Shown here: positions 1 through 12,738 of the stretch, piece by piece | Layout: every line of letters starts with the position of its first letter | Numbering within the stretch: position 1 is the first letter of the stretch | Assembly (NCBI GenBank): GCA_964020155.1 | Contig: OZ026566.1 | Location: 3,336,514-3,400,513 of the forward strand | Direction of reading: 5' to 3' | DNA from: Chondrilla cf. caribensis | Lineage: Eukaryota; Porifera; Demospongiae; Chondrillida; Chondrillidae | Length of the DNA: 64,000 nucleotides | The notes under the pieces: generated by a model | What the model saw: the letters and a program-made list of their open reading frames with translations, nothing else | Databases searched by the model: none | What the model was told of the DNA's origin: nothing | Translations under genes and position numbers: made by a program

Positions 1-34
1 ACACACACACACACACACCACCACCACCACCACG

Positions 35-391
35 GTAGTTGATATTCTTTCTTCACGGGCTGGTCTAAGAGCATTTGGAGGAGTTCCTTTCTCTTTTTGT
101 CTGTTCTCTGACTCGAACGAGAAGAAGCACACGCTACATCATGTGAAAGGCTGTTCGACCATTGGCGTTAGTTACGAAAGGGTCACCGCCAATCGAAGGC
201 ATTCGTTCAGGAAAAGTTTGTGCTCAAACCTGATAGCGTATATCAGAGGCGTGTCGTTGGAAGGACTGGGCCCCATGTGTTTATTAGGATTAAAGTTCTT
301 CTGTAAGTGGGCTGACATATCGGATTCCGAAGACTGCATTTTCCGAAGGATTTCTTCTTCTCCAGATAATTTCCATTGTTCTCACACGTAA
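35..391 (-). pseudogene. Decayed ankyrin-repeat exon (leftmost copy)
   Basis: Read on the minus strand, this stretch gives a basic N-terminal region (ESDMSAHLQKNFNPNKHMGP), then an ankyrin-like segment beginning TPLIYAIRFEHKLFLNECLR. If a one-base loss near 194 is allowed for, it continues GGDPFVTNANGRTAFHMM. TPLI to the next GRT is exactly 33 residues, the ankyrin period. A stop follows and the frame changes again into a Lys/Arg-rich stretch ending near a GT-rich edge at 35, possibly a splice donor. Two frame breaks make this copy non-functional as written. It is the only copy that keeps the ankyrin reading through 220-235; the copies near 2550 and 5425 carry a 4-base deletion there. The function of the parent gene is not recognised. 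Confidence 0.45.
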
Positions 392-655
392 CTGAAACAG
401 TGAATTTATATTAGATTTTATATTGCGCAAAAAGATGGCCGATTTCAAAAGGCTGAGAATTAGAAATTCGGCTAGAATTCAAGCGAAACGGCTTCGCCGA
501 ACTTTATATCTCCAGCGAAGGTTTTTCCAAACCTAAAGTAGACGTCCAAGTACTTTGAGTGCTGGGGAAGGCTTCTGCTTCTTCACTTTTATCATTTTTT
601 ATCAAATTGTACACCTAGGGCAACTATAAATAGCGCAGATACTAATAATAAAATA

Positions 656-1000
656 GATAGGTCACGGTAGCCGGTTGGGTAGCCGGTTGGTCAGGTGACA
701 CGACTCTAGGCTCCAGGTCGCGGGTTCGAATCCTCCAAAGGACGGATTTTTTCCATGAAAAAAAAAGAGCTCACTTCCTGGTGGTCAGTTGCAATACTCT
801 CTACAAAGAACCGTAGGGGGGAGCTTTGGGACTCGCGGCTGACCTCCCAGCTAGAATAGTGTCTTCTGCATTCGCGGAATGACCAAGTACACAGTATCTG
901 TGGAAAGTCCCTATAAAGCCGACCATGGGTTTGTTCGACCCCGAGTGGGTGACCTTTTTTATTTTTTTTTTTCAACTCAGGGCCATAAACCACCATGTAC
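656..1000 (+). mobile_element. tRNA-derived SINE, copy 1
   Basis: The head resembles a tRNA gene: an A-box-like TAGCCGGTTGG, present twice in this copy as a 12-bp duplication, and a perfect B box GGTTCGAATCC at 723-733. A unique body of about 200 bp follows (key words: ACTCTCTACAAAGAACCGTA and GAATGACCAAGTACACAG), then a T-rich tail near 955-975. The same order occurs in four other places in the window, one of them 50 kb away, which shows it is a dispersed element. It has no coding capacity. Confidence 0.75.
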
Positions 1001-1877
1001 TTAGTATGTTGTATGCATCATTATACAATCAATGTATAGACTAGTGTGTGTGTGGGGGGGGGGGAATACTTGTTGGTTTGGAGAGTTTGGTGTAATTTGA
1101 CTTTGACCCACGTAACTACCTTTCAATGCACAAAAAATAAGTAAACAACGCACTAATACACATAATATGAAGTTGTATGCATCAGCATAAACTTTATAAA
1201 AATCATTTTAACACACTCACAAAATTAATACATACGTCTAAAATAGAGATATTCGTAATAATAATTTTAATATGCAGTGTGTGTGTGTGTTTAAGTGCTA
1301 AACTATGAAACATTTCATTATTATTGTGGGTAGGTAGGTGTATTACACACAGCAAGTTCAACTCTGGCGGTCGAGGAGGTCATTGACAACAGCTCTTATG
1401 TGGTTGTTGTGCTTCTTCAACAGCTCCTCGTTCAGGTGGCGATTCGGGAATCCCCTGCTCACCAGCCTATCACGAGGTTAGTGGGTTCTTTAGGAGGTGC
1501 CCACTTTGCCTATGGAGGTGTGTACTTCTTTGGAAGCTTGAAAGCAGGCGTGGTAGAAGTGTTATCACAACTGTCTCCTTCACATTGGATACCTTCCTGT
1601 GTGTTCTCTACTCTACTTGGGCTCTAGTAGTTTTACTATGACAAATTGACCAGAATCTGATGCCAAATCACATGGAGTCTTTCCCAAAGTGTTCTTTGTC
1701 AACAATGGAGACCCATAAGCCAAGAGAAGCTGGGTGTTGGCATTAGAAGAGAGGATAATAAGCACATGTGCATGGTGCATACAGAATCTCTTGATACATT
1801 CATGTATGTACATGTACGTACATACGTAGGTATACACAATATACATACATACAAAGCACACCACGTACGCACCAATG

Positions 1878-2053
1878 TACAGTTGAACCTCCTTAACACG
1901 AAATTCTATGGACAATTCCACAATTCCATGCTAAAAGCATTAATTTTCATGTTGACAGTACTCACAAAATCCGTGTGAACATCAGCTGAAAATGTAGGGA
2001 CTTAACAATAATCTTATGCTGTAGAGATTTTGTATTAATAAGGTCCGACTGTA
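1878..2053. mobile_element. MITE, TA-flanked, TIR starting CAGT (copy A)
   Basis: The left end TACAGTTGAACCTCCTTAA pairs with the inverted right end TTAATAAGGTCCGACTGTA. TA flanks both ends. At about 175 bp it matches the other MITEs here in size and end sequence. TA duplications and CAGT ends are typical of non-autonomous Tc1/mariner (pogo/Tigger-like) elements. Confidence 0.6.
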
Positions 2054-2199
2054 CATATAAATTGTACAATACATTACATACATTACATACATACATACGT
2101 TGGTACAGGTACACACTTACTTCAACACATCCAAGTAGACCAGACTGAGCAGCCAGATGTAATGGTGTATTCTCAACCTACACAGCATTGAAATGTGTG

Positions 2200-2458
<259 letters not shown>

Positions 2459-2972
2459 TGTCCAACAGACACACAGACGGATGATAAACATAACTCTTGT
2501 CACCGCCAAATCGAAGGCATTCGTTCAGGAAACGTTTGTGCTCGAACCTGCCTATATCAGAGGCGTGTCGTTGGAAGGACTGGGTCCCATGTGTTTATTA
2601 GGATTAAAGTTCTTCTGTAAGTGGGCTGACATATCGGATTCCGAAGACTGCATTTTCCGAAGGATCTCTTCTTCTCCAGGTAATTTCCATTGTTCTCACA
2701 CGTAACTGAAACAGTGAATTTATATTAGATTTTATATTGCGCAAAAAGATGGCCGATTTCAAAAGGCTGAGAATTAGAAATTCGGCTAGAATTCAAGCGA
2801 AACGGCTTCGCCGAACTTTATATCTCCAGCGAAGGTTTTTCCAAACCTAAAGTAGACGTCCAAGTACTTTGAGTGCCGGGGAAGGCTTCTGCTTCTTCAC
2901 TTTTATCATTTTTTATCAAATTGTACACCTAGGGCAACTATAAATAGCGCAGATACTAATAATAAAATAGAT

Positions 2973-3310
2973 AGGTCACGGTAGCCGGTTGGGTAGCCGG
3001 TTGGTCAGGTGACACGACTCTAGGCTCCAGGTCGCGGGTTCGAATCCTCCAAAGGACGGATTTTTTCCATGAAAAAAAAAGAGCTCACTTCCTGGTGGTC
3101 AGTTGCAATACTCTCTACAAAGAACCGTAGGGGGGAGCTTTGGGACTCGCGGCTGACCTCCCAGCCAGTAGAATAGTGTCTTCTGCATTCGCGGAATGAC
3201 CAAGTACACAGTACCTGTGGAAAGTCGCTATAAAGCCGACCATGGGTTTGTTCGACCCCGAGTGGGTGACCTTTTTTATTTTTTTTTCAACTCAGGGCCA
3301 TAAACCACCA
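2973..3310 (+). mobile_element. tRNA-derived SINE, copy 2
   Basis: Same element as at 656-1000, carried by the tandem duplication. The B box GGTTCGAATCC is intact at 3037-3047 and the 12-bp A-box duplication is shared with copy 1. Confidence 0.75.
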
Positions 3311-3676
3311 TGTACATGTATGTTGTATGCATCATTATACAATCAATGTATAGACAAGTGTGTGTGTGTGTGGGGGGGGGGGGAATACTTGTTGGTTTGA
3401 AGAGTTTGGTGTAATTTGACTTTGACCCACGTAACTACCTTTCAATGCACAAAAAATAAGTAAACAACGCACTAATACACATAATATGAAGTTGTATGCA
3501 TCAGCATAAACTTTATAAAAATCATTTTAACACACTCACAAAATTAATACATACGTCTAAAATAGAGATATTCGTAATAATAATTTTAATATGCAGTGTG
3601 TGTGTGTGTTTAAGTGCTAAACTATGAAACATGTCATTATTATTGTGGGTAGGTAGGTGTATTACACACAGCAAGT

Positions 3677-4485
3677 TCAACTCTGGCGGTCGAGGAGGTC
3701 ATTCACAACAGCTCTTATGTGGTTGTTGTGCTTCTTCAACAGCTCCTCGTTCAGGTGGCGATTCGGGAATCCCCTGCTCACCAGCCTATCACGAGGTTAG
3801 TGGGTTCTTTAGGAGGTGCCCACTTTGCCTATGGAGGTGTGTACTTCTTTGGAAGCTTGAAAGCAGGCGTGGTAGAAGTGTTATCACAACTGTCTCCTTC
3901 ACATTGGATACCTTCCTGTGTGTTCTCTACTCTACTTGGGCTCTAGTAGTTTTACTATGACAAATTGACCAGAATCTGATGCCAAATCACATGGAGTCTT
4001 TCCCAAAGTGTTCTTTGTCAACAATGGAGACCCATAAGCCAAGAGAAGCTGGGTGTTGGCATTAGAAGAGAGGATAATAAGCACATGTGCATGGTGCATA
4101 CAGAATCTCTTGATACATTCATGTATGTACATGTACGTACATACGTAGGTATACACAATATACATACATACAAAGCACACCACGTACGCACCAATGTACA
4201 GTTGAACCTCCTTAACGCGAAATTCTATGGACAATTCCACAATTCCATGCTAAAAGCATTAATTTTCATGTTGACAGTACTCACAAAATCCGTGTGAACA
4301 TCAGCTGAAAATGTAGGGACTTAACAATAATCTTATGCTGTAGAGATTTTGTATTAATAAGGTCCGACTGTACATATAAATTGTACAATACATTACATAC
4401 ATTACATACATACATACGTTGGTACAGGTACACACTTACTTCAACACATCCAAGTAGACCAGACTGAGCAGCCAGATGTAATTGT
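3677..4485 (-). pseudogene. Ankyrin-repeat gene, 3' exons (copy B, truncated)
   Basis: Duplicates of the last three ankyrin-gene exons: remnant 4485-4440, then 4048-3936, then 3773-3677. The first has lost its opening codons and its 3' splice site, replaced by a dinucleotide array. The remaining exons are intact. A difference from copy A in the last exon (GTC versus GTG, both Val) is synonymous. Without the upstream acceptor this copy is probably not expressed as a full protein. Confidence 0.5.
4197..4372. mobile_element. MITE, TA-flanked (copy B)
   Basis: Duplicate of the MITE at 1878-2053, with one visible substitution near the left end (AACGCG for AACACG). Confidence 0.55.
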
Positions 4486-4494
4486 GTGTGTGTT

Positions 4495-4569
<75 letters not shown>

Positions 4570-4600
4570 GTTTGTGTGTGTGTTTGTGTGTGTGTGTGTT
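4484..4600. repeat. (GT)n microsatellite at a recombination junction
   Basis: GT array joining a truncated ankyrin exon on its left to a SINE body lacking the tRNA head on its right. Confidence 0.9.
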
Positions 4601-4604
4601 TTTT

Positions 4605-4850
4605 TTCTCTGAAAAAAAAGAGCTCACTTCCTGGTGGTCAGTCGCAATACTCTCTACAAAGAACCGTAGGGGGGAGCTTTGGGACTCGCGACTGACCTCC
4701 CAGCTAGAATAGTGTCTTCTGCATTCGCGGAATGACCAAGTACACAGTACCTGTGGAAAGTCGCTATAAAGCCGACCATGGGTTTGTTCGACCCCGAGTG
4801 GGTGACCTTTTTTTATTTTTTTTTCAACTCAGGGCCATAAACCACCCATA
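4605..4850 (+). mobile_element. SINE fragment, tRNA head missing
   Basis: SINE body and tail starting directly after the GT array. Its private variants (CAGTCGC, GCGACTG) match the copy at 5962-6290, not copies 1 and 2, so it belongs to a second duplication of about 1.44 kb (4595-5080 with 6045-6530). Confidence 0.7.
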
Positions 4851-5084
4851 ACCATCATGTACTACTGTATGTTGTATGCATCATTATCCAATCAATGTAT
4901 AGACTAGTGTGTGTGTGTGGGGGGGGGGGGAATACTTGTTGGTTTGGAGAGTTTGGTGTAATTTGACTTTGACCCACATAACTACCTTTCAATGCACAAA
5001 AAATAAGTAAACAATGCACTAATACACATAATATGAAGTTGTATGCATCAGCATAAATTTATAAAAATCATTTTAACACACTCA

Positions 5085-5329
<245 letters not shown>

Positions 5330-5331
<2 letters not shown>

Positions 5332-5646
5332 TGTCCAACAGACACACAGACGGATGATAAACATACTGACTCTTGTCACCGCCAAATCGAAGGCATTCGT
5401 TCAGGAAACGTTTGTGCTCGAACCTGCCTATATCAGAGGCGTGTCGTTGGAAGGACTGGGTCCCATGTGTTTATTAGGATTAAAGTTCTTCTGTAAGTGG
5501 GCTGACATATCGGATTCCGAAGACTGCATTTTCCGAAGGATCTCTTCTTCTCCAGGTAATTTCCATTTGGATTCCTTCTTACTGTCATCTTTCCGTTCTT
5601 CTTCGGTTAGTAAAAACTGAAAGAACTTCGTTTCCACTGCACCCAT
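5330..5646 (-). pseudogene. Ankyrin-repeat gene, 5' exon (copy C)
   Basis: The minus strand from 5646 opens with ATG and reads MGAVETKFFQFLLTEEERKD, then a charged region and KNFNPNKHMGPSPSNDTPLI, before a stop caused by the 4-base deletion shared with copy B. This is the only copy keeping a plausible start codon. A second block, about 5423/5427 to 5330, encodes RFEHKRFLNECLRFGGDKSQ and onward with donor gtgtgtg. It has one extra codon relative to copy A. No ankyrin exons follow in the expected place. They are replaced by CA repeat and SINE, so the copy is a broken 5' fragment. Confidence 0.45.
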
Positions 5647-5961
5647 CTCCAGTACGCACTGATCATTAGAATCTGTCTCGAGTCTTTAGGTAACATAATG
5701 TCATAATGTGTTTTTACACGTAACTGAAACAGTGAATTTATATTAGATTTTATATTGGGCAAAAAAGATGGCCGATTTCAAAAGGCCGAGAATTAGAAAT
5801 TCGCCGAACTTTATATCTCCAGCGAAGGTTTTTCCAAACCTAAAGTAGACGTCCAAGTATTTTGAGTGCTGGGGAAGGCTTCTGCGACTCCACTTTTATC
5901 ATTTTTATCAAATTTTACACTTAGGGCAACTATAAATAGCGCAGATACTAATAATAAAATA

Positions 5962-6290
5962 GATAGGTCACGGTAGCCGGTTGGTCAGGTGACACGATTC
6001 TAGGCTCCAGGTCGCGGGTTCGAACTCTCGAAAGGACGTTTTTTTTCTCTGAAAAAAAAGAGCTCACTTCCTGGTGGTCAGTCGCAATACTCTCTACAAA
6101 GAACCGTAGGGGGGAGCTTTGGGACTCGCGACTGACCTCCCAGCTAGAATAGTGTCTTCTGCATTCGCGGAATGACCAAGTACACAGTACCTGTGGAAAG
6201 TCGCTATAAAGCCGACCATGGGTTTGTTCGACCCCGAGTGGGTGACCTTTTTTTATTTTTTTTTCAACTCAGGGCCATAAACCACCCATA
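5962..6290 (+). mobile_element. tRNA-derived SINE, copy 4
   Basis: Complete element with a single A-box-like motif and a slightly decayed B box, GGTTCGAACTC, at 6017-6027. Body and T-rich tail are as in the other copies. Confidence 0.75.
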
Positions 6291-6346
6291 ACCATCATGT
6301 ACTACTGTATGTTGTATGCATCATTATCCAATCAATGTATAGACTA

Positions 6347-6377
<31 letters not shown>

Positions 6378-6659
6378 TACTTGTTGGTTTGGAGAGTTTG
6401 GTGTAATTTGACTTTGACCCACATAACTACCTTTCAATGCACAAAAAATAAGTAAATAATGCACTAATACACATAATATGAAGTTGTATGCATCAGCATA
6501 AATTTATAAAAATCATTTTAACACACTCACGAAATTAATACATACATACGTCTGAAATAGAGATATTCGTAATAATAATTTTAATATGCAGTGTGTGTGT
6601 TTGGGTGTGGGTGCTAAACTATGAAACATTTCATTATTATTGTGGGTAGCTATAGGTAG

Positions 6660-7140
6660 GTGTATTACACACAGCAAGTTTTTTTTATTTTTTTTTTTCA
6701 ACTCAAGGCCATAAACCACCGTGTACTACTGTATGTTGTATTATACAATCACTACATGTACCACACAAATGGGGAGCACTATTATAGGCAGCATATGTAC
6801 GACAATGCAGGAATGATTGACCACAATATTATGTATAGACTAGTGGTAGCTACTAAGTGATTATTATCGCTGATTGGGTACTCTAAAATTAATTTTTAGG
6901 GGTTGCTTGAAAAAGATGCCCAATTTTGAAATTCCAAGAATTAGAAATTGGTCTGGAATTCGGGCATAACGGGTATGCCAAACGTAATAACCTCGAAGCC
7001 CAAAAAGAGATGCCTAAGTAGTTCCAGTGTGTGTGTGTGGGGGGGGGGGGGAAATACGTGTTGGTTTGGTGAGTTTGGTGTAATGGGATCAAATTTTGAC
7101 CCACATAACTACCTTTCAATGCACAAAACATAATTAAACT
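6660..7140. repeat. Older, diverged copy of the repeat-field unit
   Basis: A T-rich SINE tail (6678-6720) and a weakly similar version of the flanking unit at 6900-7130: a GAATTAGAAATTGG word, GT plus poly-G at 7027-7050, then ACTACCTTTCAATGCACAAAA. It is much more diverged than the tandem copies, so the unit existed before the recent duplication. No gene is seen. Confidence 0.5.
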
Positions 7141-7266
7141 AGGTGTGCACTTTGTGCAGAACCTCTCTTTGGAAGAAAAGTATGGTCTAGTCTATATACG
7201 TACATATCTTCATTTGAACAATTGTATTGTAACATTAGGCAGTTTTTAAAAGAAAAAAAAGAAAAA

Positions 7267-7429
7267 AATAACAGTCATGCGCACCCCTAGGTCCCGAACG
7301 ACATTACGGCATACCCTACTTAAGCCGAAAGGAAAGTCAAAAATCGTTCCGCAAAATATTTAGAAAACTTGCTCGTTCACGTTTTAAGAGGTCTGCTAAT
7401 CGCATAGCGAGAAGAGTGCCACCGTGAAG
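7267..7429 (+). other. Possible orphan 3' exon, Arg/Lys-rich peptide
   Basis: After an acceptor-like TAACAG, one frame reads through about 50 codons to TGA. The second half is strongly basic (FRKIFRKLARSRFKRSANRI). No start codon, upstream exon or recognisable family is visible. It may be a transposon relic or chance. The stretch 7441-7757 holds no clear gene, only the imperfect hairpin GGGTGCC..GGCACCC near 7644. Confidence 0.15.
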
Positions 7430-7499
7430 GAAAGAAATGTGAGTTGCCTTTTCTTACGCGTTGCGCAAACTCCAGCTTGTCTGTACAAACGTTTGTTAC

Positions 7500-7505
7500 T
7501 TTATT
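7500..7505 (-). terminator. Possible poly(A) signal of COQ8
   Basis: TTTATT on the plus strand is AATAAA on the minus strand, about 250 bases beyond the COQ8 stop codon. This is the motif alone; the cleavage site is not known. Confidence 0.3.
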
Positions 7506-7757
7506 TCGTAGCGCGTCGATGCCCGCTCACACCAACATAGACCAATATCGAAATTCTTTCATGAGCACGTTGACACTCTCGGCGAAAGAAAATACAAATG
7601 GGACAAAATCTAGAATTTTTAACCTGGAAATTAATCAAATGAGTGGGTGCCAACTCTGGGCACCCCTATGCGGCGGAAACAGATAACCTCGCGGTATAAA
7701 CCGCTCGGTAATGAATAGAACACAACAAATACAGACATTACGTTCATATAGTTCACT

Positions 7758-9465
7758 TCATAGATGGGTGCCAAATTCGTAGTGTCCGTAAATATTGTCA
7801 AAAATGGGTTTAACATCAATTGTGGCATTGAGTTTTGAGCACAATAGGAATATTCCAGACATCTTTCGGTGAAGAGAGTACGTCTCTTCAGGGGGAGGTG
7901 TGAGTCTGTGCTTCATCATCACCCGAACCAACTTATGGATCCTCTGGGTGATGTGCTGAGAGCCAAAGTTGAAAGGGCCACTTAACGAAAACGGCTCTCC
8001 TAAGATCATCACGGCATCAGCGTGTGCATTCACCATCTCCTTCATGGAAGAAATGCAATGGTAAACACAACTCCTGCAGGATGCTCAGAACAATGGTAAT
8101 ACTGGGTTTTGAACTCAAAAAATCATTTGTAAACAGCAAATTTATGTGTTACAAATAGCATTGAGTTACAATTTATGTCAACACCAAGGCCAATTACGGG
8201 GCTAACTCACTCTCGTTTCATAGCCTGTGAGGAAACCAATTGATTTGGAGTGTTTAATGACTGCCTTTCTGTCCCCCTCAGCTGCAGCATGGATGATCTA
8301 CAAAGTATAAGAATCAGTGGTGGATTTGAAAACATGACACCAACTATCAGACAGCAGTAGACACAAGTGTACATACATATGTACATAGATATGCACATAT
8401 ATGTACACATGCATGTGTATGAGTGAGGAACAAGGAACTGCTTTGATATCCCAAAATGTAATGAACACATTTATTGCATGGTGTCACCATACGTACTTCA
8501 AACACACCGATCTGCATGAAACGGAGTTAGCAGCCCTGTAGCGAAGCACAATGCAGTGTACCTCAATTGATCAACAGACTGTGCTATGGAAGCCACTGAG
8601 TGGCTACTGTACTGTACACATGGGTTGCATGCACACTTGTGTGAGCAAAGGCACAGATGGGTATGGACGGTTTAACCCTCTACCAATTTGAGCACAACTC
8701 AAACATGCAGAATTGCTTTTTAAAGCTCTAAACTTTGAATAGTACTCAATTCACAGAAATGCCTACTCGTGTACATGTGCATGTCCTCCTCAGTGCCTCC
8801 CTCCCATGATACAGCAATGGCAGGGATGTACAGGTACAGCATTCATTCGGCTACACCACTAACCTTGATATATTGGTCCACAAAAACTTTGGGATATTCC
8901 CTACTTGCTCCGAAATCCAGAAGGTGTACCTTCCTGTTCTCCCTATCGTAGAAGAAGTTACTCCAGTTGGGGTCAGTCTGCATGTAGTGCAGTTCGAATA
9001 CCTCCTTTAGACATAGTTCCATCAATTTGGAACAAATCTGAAAAGAGAACCAAACCCAATAAATGCATGGAATCTGTTGAACTTATTAGTTCAGTTGTGT
9101 ACCCACACATATGTATGTGTGTGCAAACACGTATATATATACCACTACTATGTATAGACCTTGTCCATATATGGACGTTGGGAAGGATCAAAAATGTCAG
9201 CTTCTCTATTGGATTAAGCTTGTATATGGAGATATGTCTTCATAACCTTTGCCATACTTTCCTGTACTGCACAATTTTCACCAGTTCTCAGCTCTGAATA
9301 AGTCTCTGCTATAACAGGATCTACCTATCTCCAGTTGGCTTCTACAGCTTCTATACTTCTGTATTTACATGTGTATAAATTTACACACACATACACACAC
9401 ATGCATGCACGCATGCATGCACACACGCATGTACACACGCACACATACACACACATACACGCGCA

Positions 9466-9520
<55 letters not shown>

Positions 9521-10070
9521 CATCTTTAATGTCTTGGTCTTCAGTATCCAGTTGGTCCACTGGTACTCCTCTTATCAGTTCTGATGTGTAAATTCTTTTA
9601 GTTGTCAGCTGTGGAATCACACTTGGAACAGAAAGCATCTTGTCCTGTGAAAGGATTCCTCTGGAAGACAAGAAAATACCAATTCTCCCAATCACCACAC
9701 ACTGTTACTGTTCCAGTTATATGCCCAAATCACATTTTTTTGGCAAAAGGTAACAAGCCTATGACGACCATCCATCCAAACTCACCAACACAATAATATG
9801 TGTCTACCTACAACACAATTTACCTATGAATGTACCAAATTTGATCTACCGACAACTCTCACCTGAATTTCTCAGCCCAATGTGCTTCTCGGATGTAGTC
9901 TGTCTCCCACTGGAGTTCTCTTCTTGCTACAGTGGCAGCTTCATCCACAAAGAGACCTGTATACAGGAGGGATACATTACAATGTCCACCTGCTACACAG
10001 TGTGGGTATCATCAGGTGAGGTGTAGGACCCACTTTAACAGTGTGCTGTCAAAATGAATACAATCACATA

Positions 10071-10108
<38 letters not shown>

Positions 10109-10336
10109 CACACACACATACAAATACACACAAGCACACGCATGTACATACATTGTACATTCATTGTAAAAGGTCATGTTCACACAAATGTGTACACCTA
10201 AGCACCTTCTGGAAAGACATTCCACAACTTTAGAATACCAAGTAGATTGTTAATGTCACTATCAATGCTGTCAGCTACACCGGGATACTAAATAGGAAAC
10301 AGGCAGAGTACAGAGCAAATAATTGTGTGTGTGTGC

Positions 10337-10397
<61 letters not shown>

Positions 10398-10921
10398 TGT
10401 GTGTGTGTGCATGTGTATATACCAACATGTATGTATGTACATAGATACAGTACATATTTCAACACATACACACATACATACATGCATATGTGCATACCTG
10501 TATCTTAACAGCCACCTCCTGTCCATCATGCAGCACTGCACGGTGAACCTGTCCGATTGATGCAGCAGCAAATGGTTTGGTGTCAAAGTCCTTGAAATGA
10601 CCACTCCAATATTCCCCAAGTTCCTTCACCAAAACACCCTAAGCATACGTATACAGATGTATATGTGGACACATACCCACACACAAACACAAAGAGACAC
10701 ACACACACATTCACACCAACACACAGAGTGAGTGACACACACACATACACACAAACACAAAGAGAGTGAGAGAGAGCAATGGGACCCTCACCTCCATTTG
10801 TTTCACAGGCATAAAGTCTGCTCCACTTCTCACTCTCTCAAAAGCCTCTTGAATCTCAGGAGGTACCAGAGAATTATCTGTACAGTTTCGAAGAATCTTT
10901 TCGTTAGGCAAAAACTTTGTT

Positions 10922-10988
<67 letters not shown>

Positions 10989-10995
10989 GTGTGTG

Positions 10996-11066
<71 letters not shown>

Positions 11067-11073
11067 GTGTGTG

Positions 11074-11114
<41 letters not shown>

Positions 11115-12738
11115 TGTTCTCACCCAACAACCAGCTTCCTACATTTAGCTACATACACACCACACGCACTGTATACACATTAGCTGACCTTGTATACTGA
11201 TCATCTGTCCAAACTTCAACGCAGCTCCTCGCACACGACACAACGTGTCTACCAGCTCTCCCAAAGAGGACTTGGTCAGCAAAACGTTACCAGATGCTAC
11301 ACAATAAAGAGACAGAGTGTATTATACAAATACGGTTATACCAGTTGCATCTATGTCTACACATTGGGGATAGAAGTACGTAGTGCTCTTAGCATTTGGG
11401 ACTGGTGGAGATGTTCACAATGAGCTGTCTGTATTCATCAATAGTCTGTAGTGCACAATCATTAATACTCTCTACTCATGCATTGCAAAATCATACAAAT
11501 TCTGTACTGTCATATTGTGGAATTGTAGATACCGTGTTCTGTTACATATATGGGTATTGTGGGGGAGTATACACTCATTGCATCATCAGTCTAGGTGTGC
11601 TGGTGAATATATACAGTAGTTGTAGTGTTTCCCTCAGAAGAAAATAAAGGGGGGAGGGGTGTTCACTGTGAAGGTTTTGATGTATAGTTATCAATATTGC
11701 TTCAACACTTAACAAAACTTGGGCTTAATACCTGTCCATAGGTGATATTTTGCAAAACTGCAATGTATGTGAGGTATAGGTCCGCCATTTTGTTTTCGCA
11801 TCATCCCTACATAGAGTGCTGCCGTACTCTATGATACTAGTTGGTACATACCTTCAGATGAGCCCACTGTACGCATGGCCATCTCTGTGGCAGCGTTGGC
11901 GCCAATCTTGAGAAAGAGTCCTGTGGGACAATACGAATACACATGTGAAAGAAACATTGTAGACACACATACGTGCACGTCATACGTACGCAATATTTAT
12001 ATACCATGTATATGAGTGTGTGTGTGTGTTGCAAATATACATAAACAGTTAAATGTGGAAGAGTTTGGGTTGGCAAGGGTGCTCTGAACTTGTCACTAGT
12101 ATACAACTGAGGTACATATGTATGTACATCAAACTGCATAAGGAAGCTGTCAGTGGTACAGTTTTGGTGCACACACATTCAAGGTATACGCTAGCACTAC
12201 ATTCTCCAACAACTCCATATACGCAAGTGAAGTATGGATGTCGGACCATTTATGACCAAGGGAGAACTAGACGCATGCTACCTCCGAATGCTGCCATGCG
12301 ACCGATCCTTGATGAAGGCACTTTGCGTTCCTTTGAATGTTTCGGCTTGGCAATGTGACTGTCTTCAACGAACGCATCAGCATAGAAGAGAGTTGAACTG
12401 GTATGAATACGCCTCCTCGGCTGTGTGGTGTATTGTCTGCTAATTCTCCTTGACCCTCTCGCCGAGGTATGATACTCTCTCTTTGTTGCTCCATTACTTT
12501 TCATACTTTCGTACATGAAATTCTCAGCGAGGTCTTCCTCGAATGCGTTTTCAGTGAACTTCTCGCGATTTGGACAGTAAGTATCGCACCAGTTAGCGAG
12601 GAATGGGAACCTGCTGTATACCGCCTTACAGGCTAGGTTTGCGCCCTCATTTGCAACTTTTGTCAATCCCGAAAGCAATCCAACGACATCATTAATCCGC
12701 GCCATGGATGAAAGAGATGGTAGTCCTTGAATAACCAA
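7758..12738 (-). CDS. COQ8: Atypical kinase COQ8 (ADCK3/ADCK4 family)
   Basis: Mitochondrial UbiB-family ATPase/kinase needed for coenzyme Q assembly. Eleven exons: 12738-12282, 11920-11852, 11296-11189, 10877-10792, 10638-10498, 10287-10206, 9956-9863, 9660-9519, 9037-8864, 8297-8211, 8039-7758. They join in phase to 573 residues, normal for animal COQ8. Hallmarks: KFGQ (about 203-206, the family's KxGQ motif), alanine loop AAASIGQV (about 264) in place of a glycine loop, Lys in VAVKIQ (about 285), DPNWSN (about 415), DFG (about 434) and [12 protein letters not shown] near the C-terminus. Exon 1 carries the N-terminal region and the conserved [15 protein letters not shown] segment. A later Met (residue 12) is an alternative start. 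One COQ8 gene is seen; choosing between the vertebrate paralogues COQ8A and COQ8B is not justified. Introns hold CA/GT arrays, notably 10925-11113. Confidence 0.95.
10325..10420. repeat. (GT)n microsatellite in COQ8 intron 5
   Basis: Plus-strand GT, so CA in the COQ8 transcript, ending about 37 bases before the exon 6 acceptor at 10287. Confidence 0.9.
10925..11113. repeat. (GT)n microsatellite in COQ8 intron 3
   Basis: About 190 bp of GT with paired GTTAGT interruptions repeated at 10984 and 11064, suggesting internal duplication of the array. CA-sense in the COQ8 transcript. Confidence 0.9.

Larger units (their letters stand above)
181..2162. repeat. Tandem duplication, copy A (partner 2500-4481)
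   Basis: About 2.0 kb repeated nearly identically about 2.32 kb downstream. The unit contains ankyrin-gene exons, a SINE, a MITE and a poly-G tract. Differences between copies are scattered single bases and repeat-length changes, so the duplication is recent, or the two copies are alleles placed in tandem by the assembly. Confidence 0.85.
2500..4481. repeat. Tandem duplication, copy B (partner 181-2162)
   Basis: Second copy of the 2-kb unit. It ends abruptly inside the VENTPLHL exon, where the sequence runs directly into a GT array at about 4484. The join looks like recombination between dinucleotide arrays. Confidence 0.85.

Noticed and set aside
715..740. A functional tRNA gene at the B box
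   Set aside because: The tRNA-like head lacks a foldable anticodon arm and acceptor stem and is followed by a repeated body and T-rich tail; it is a SINE head.
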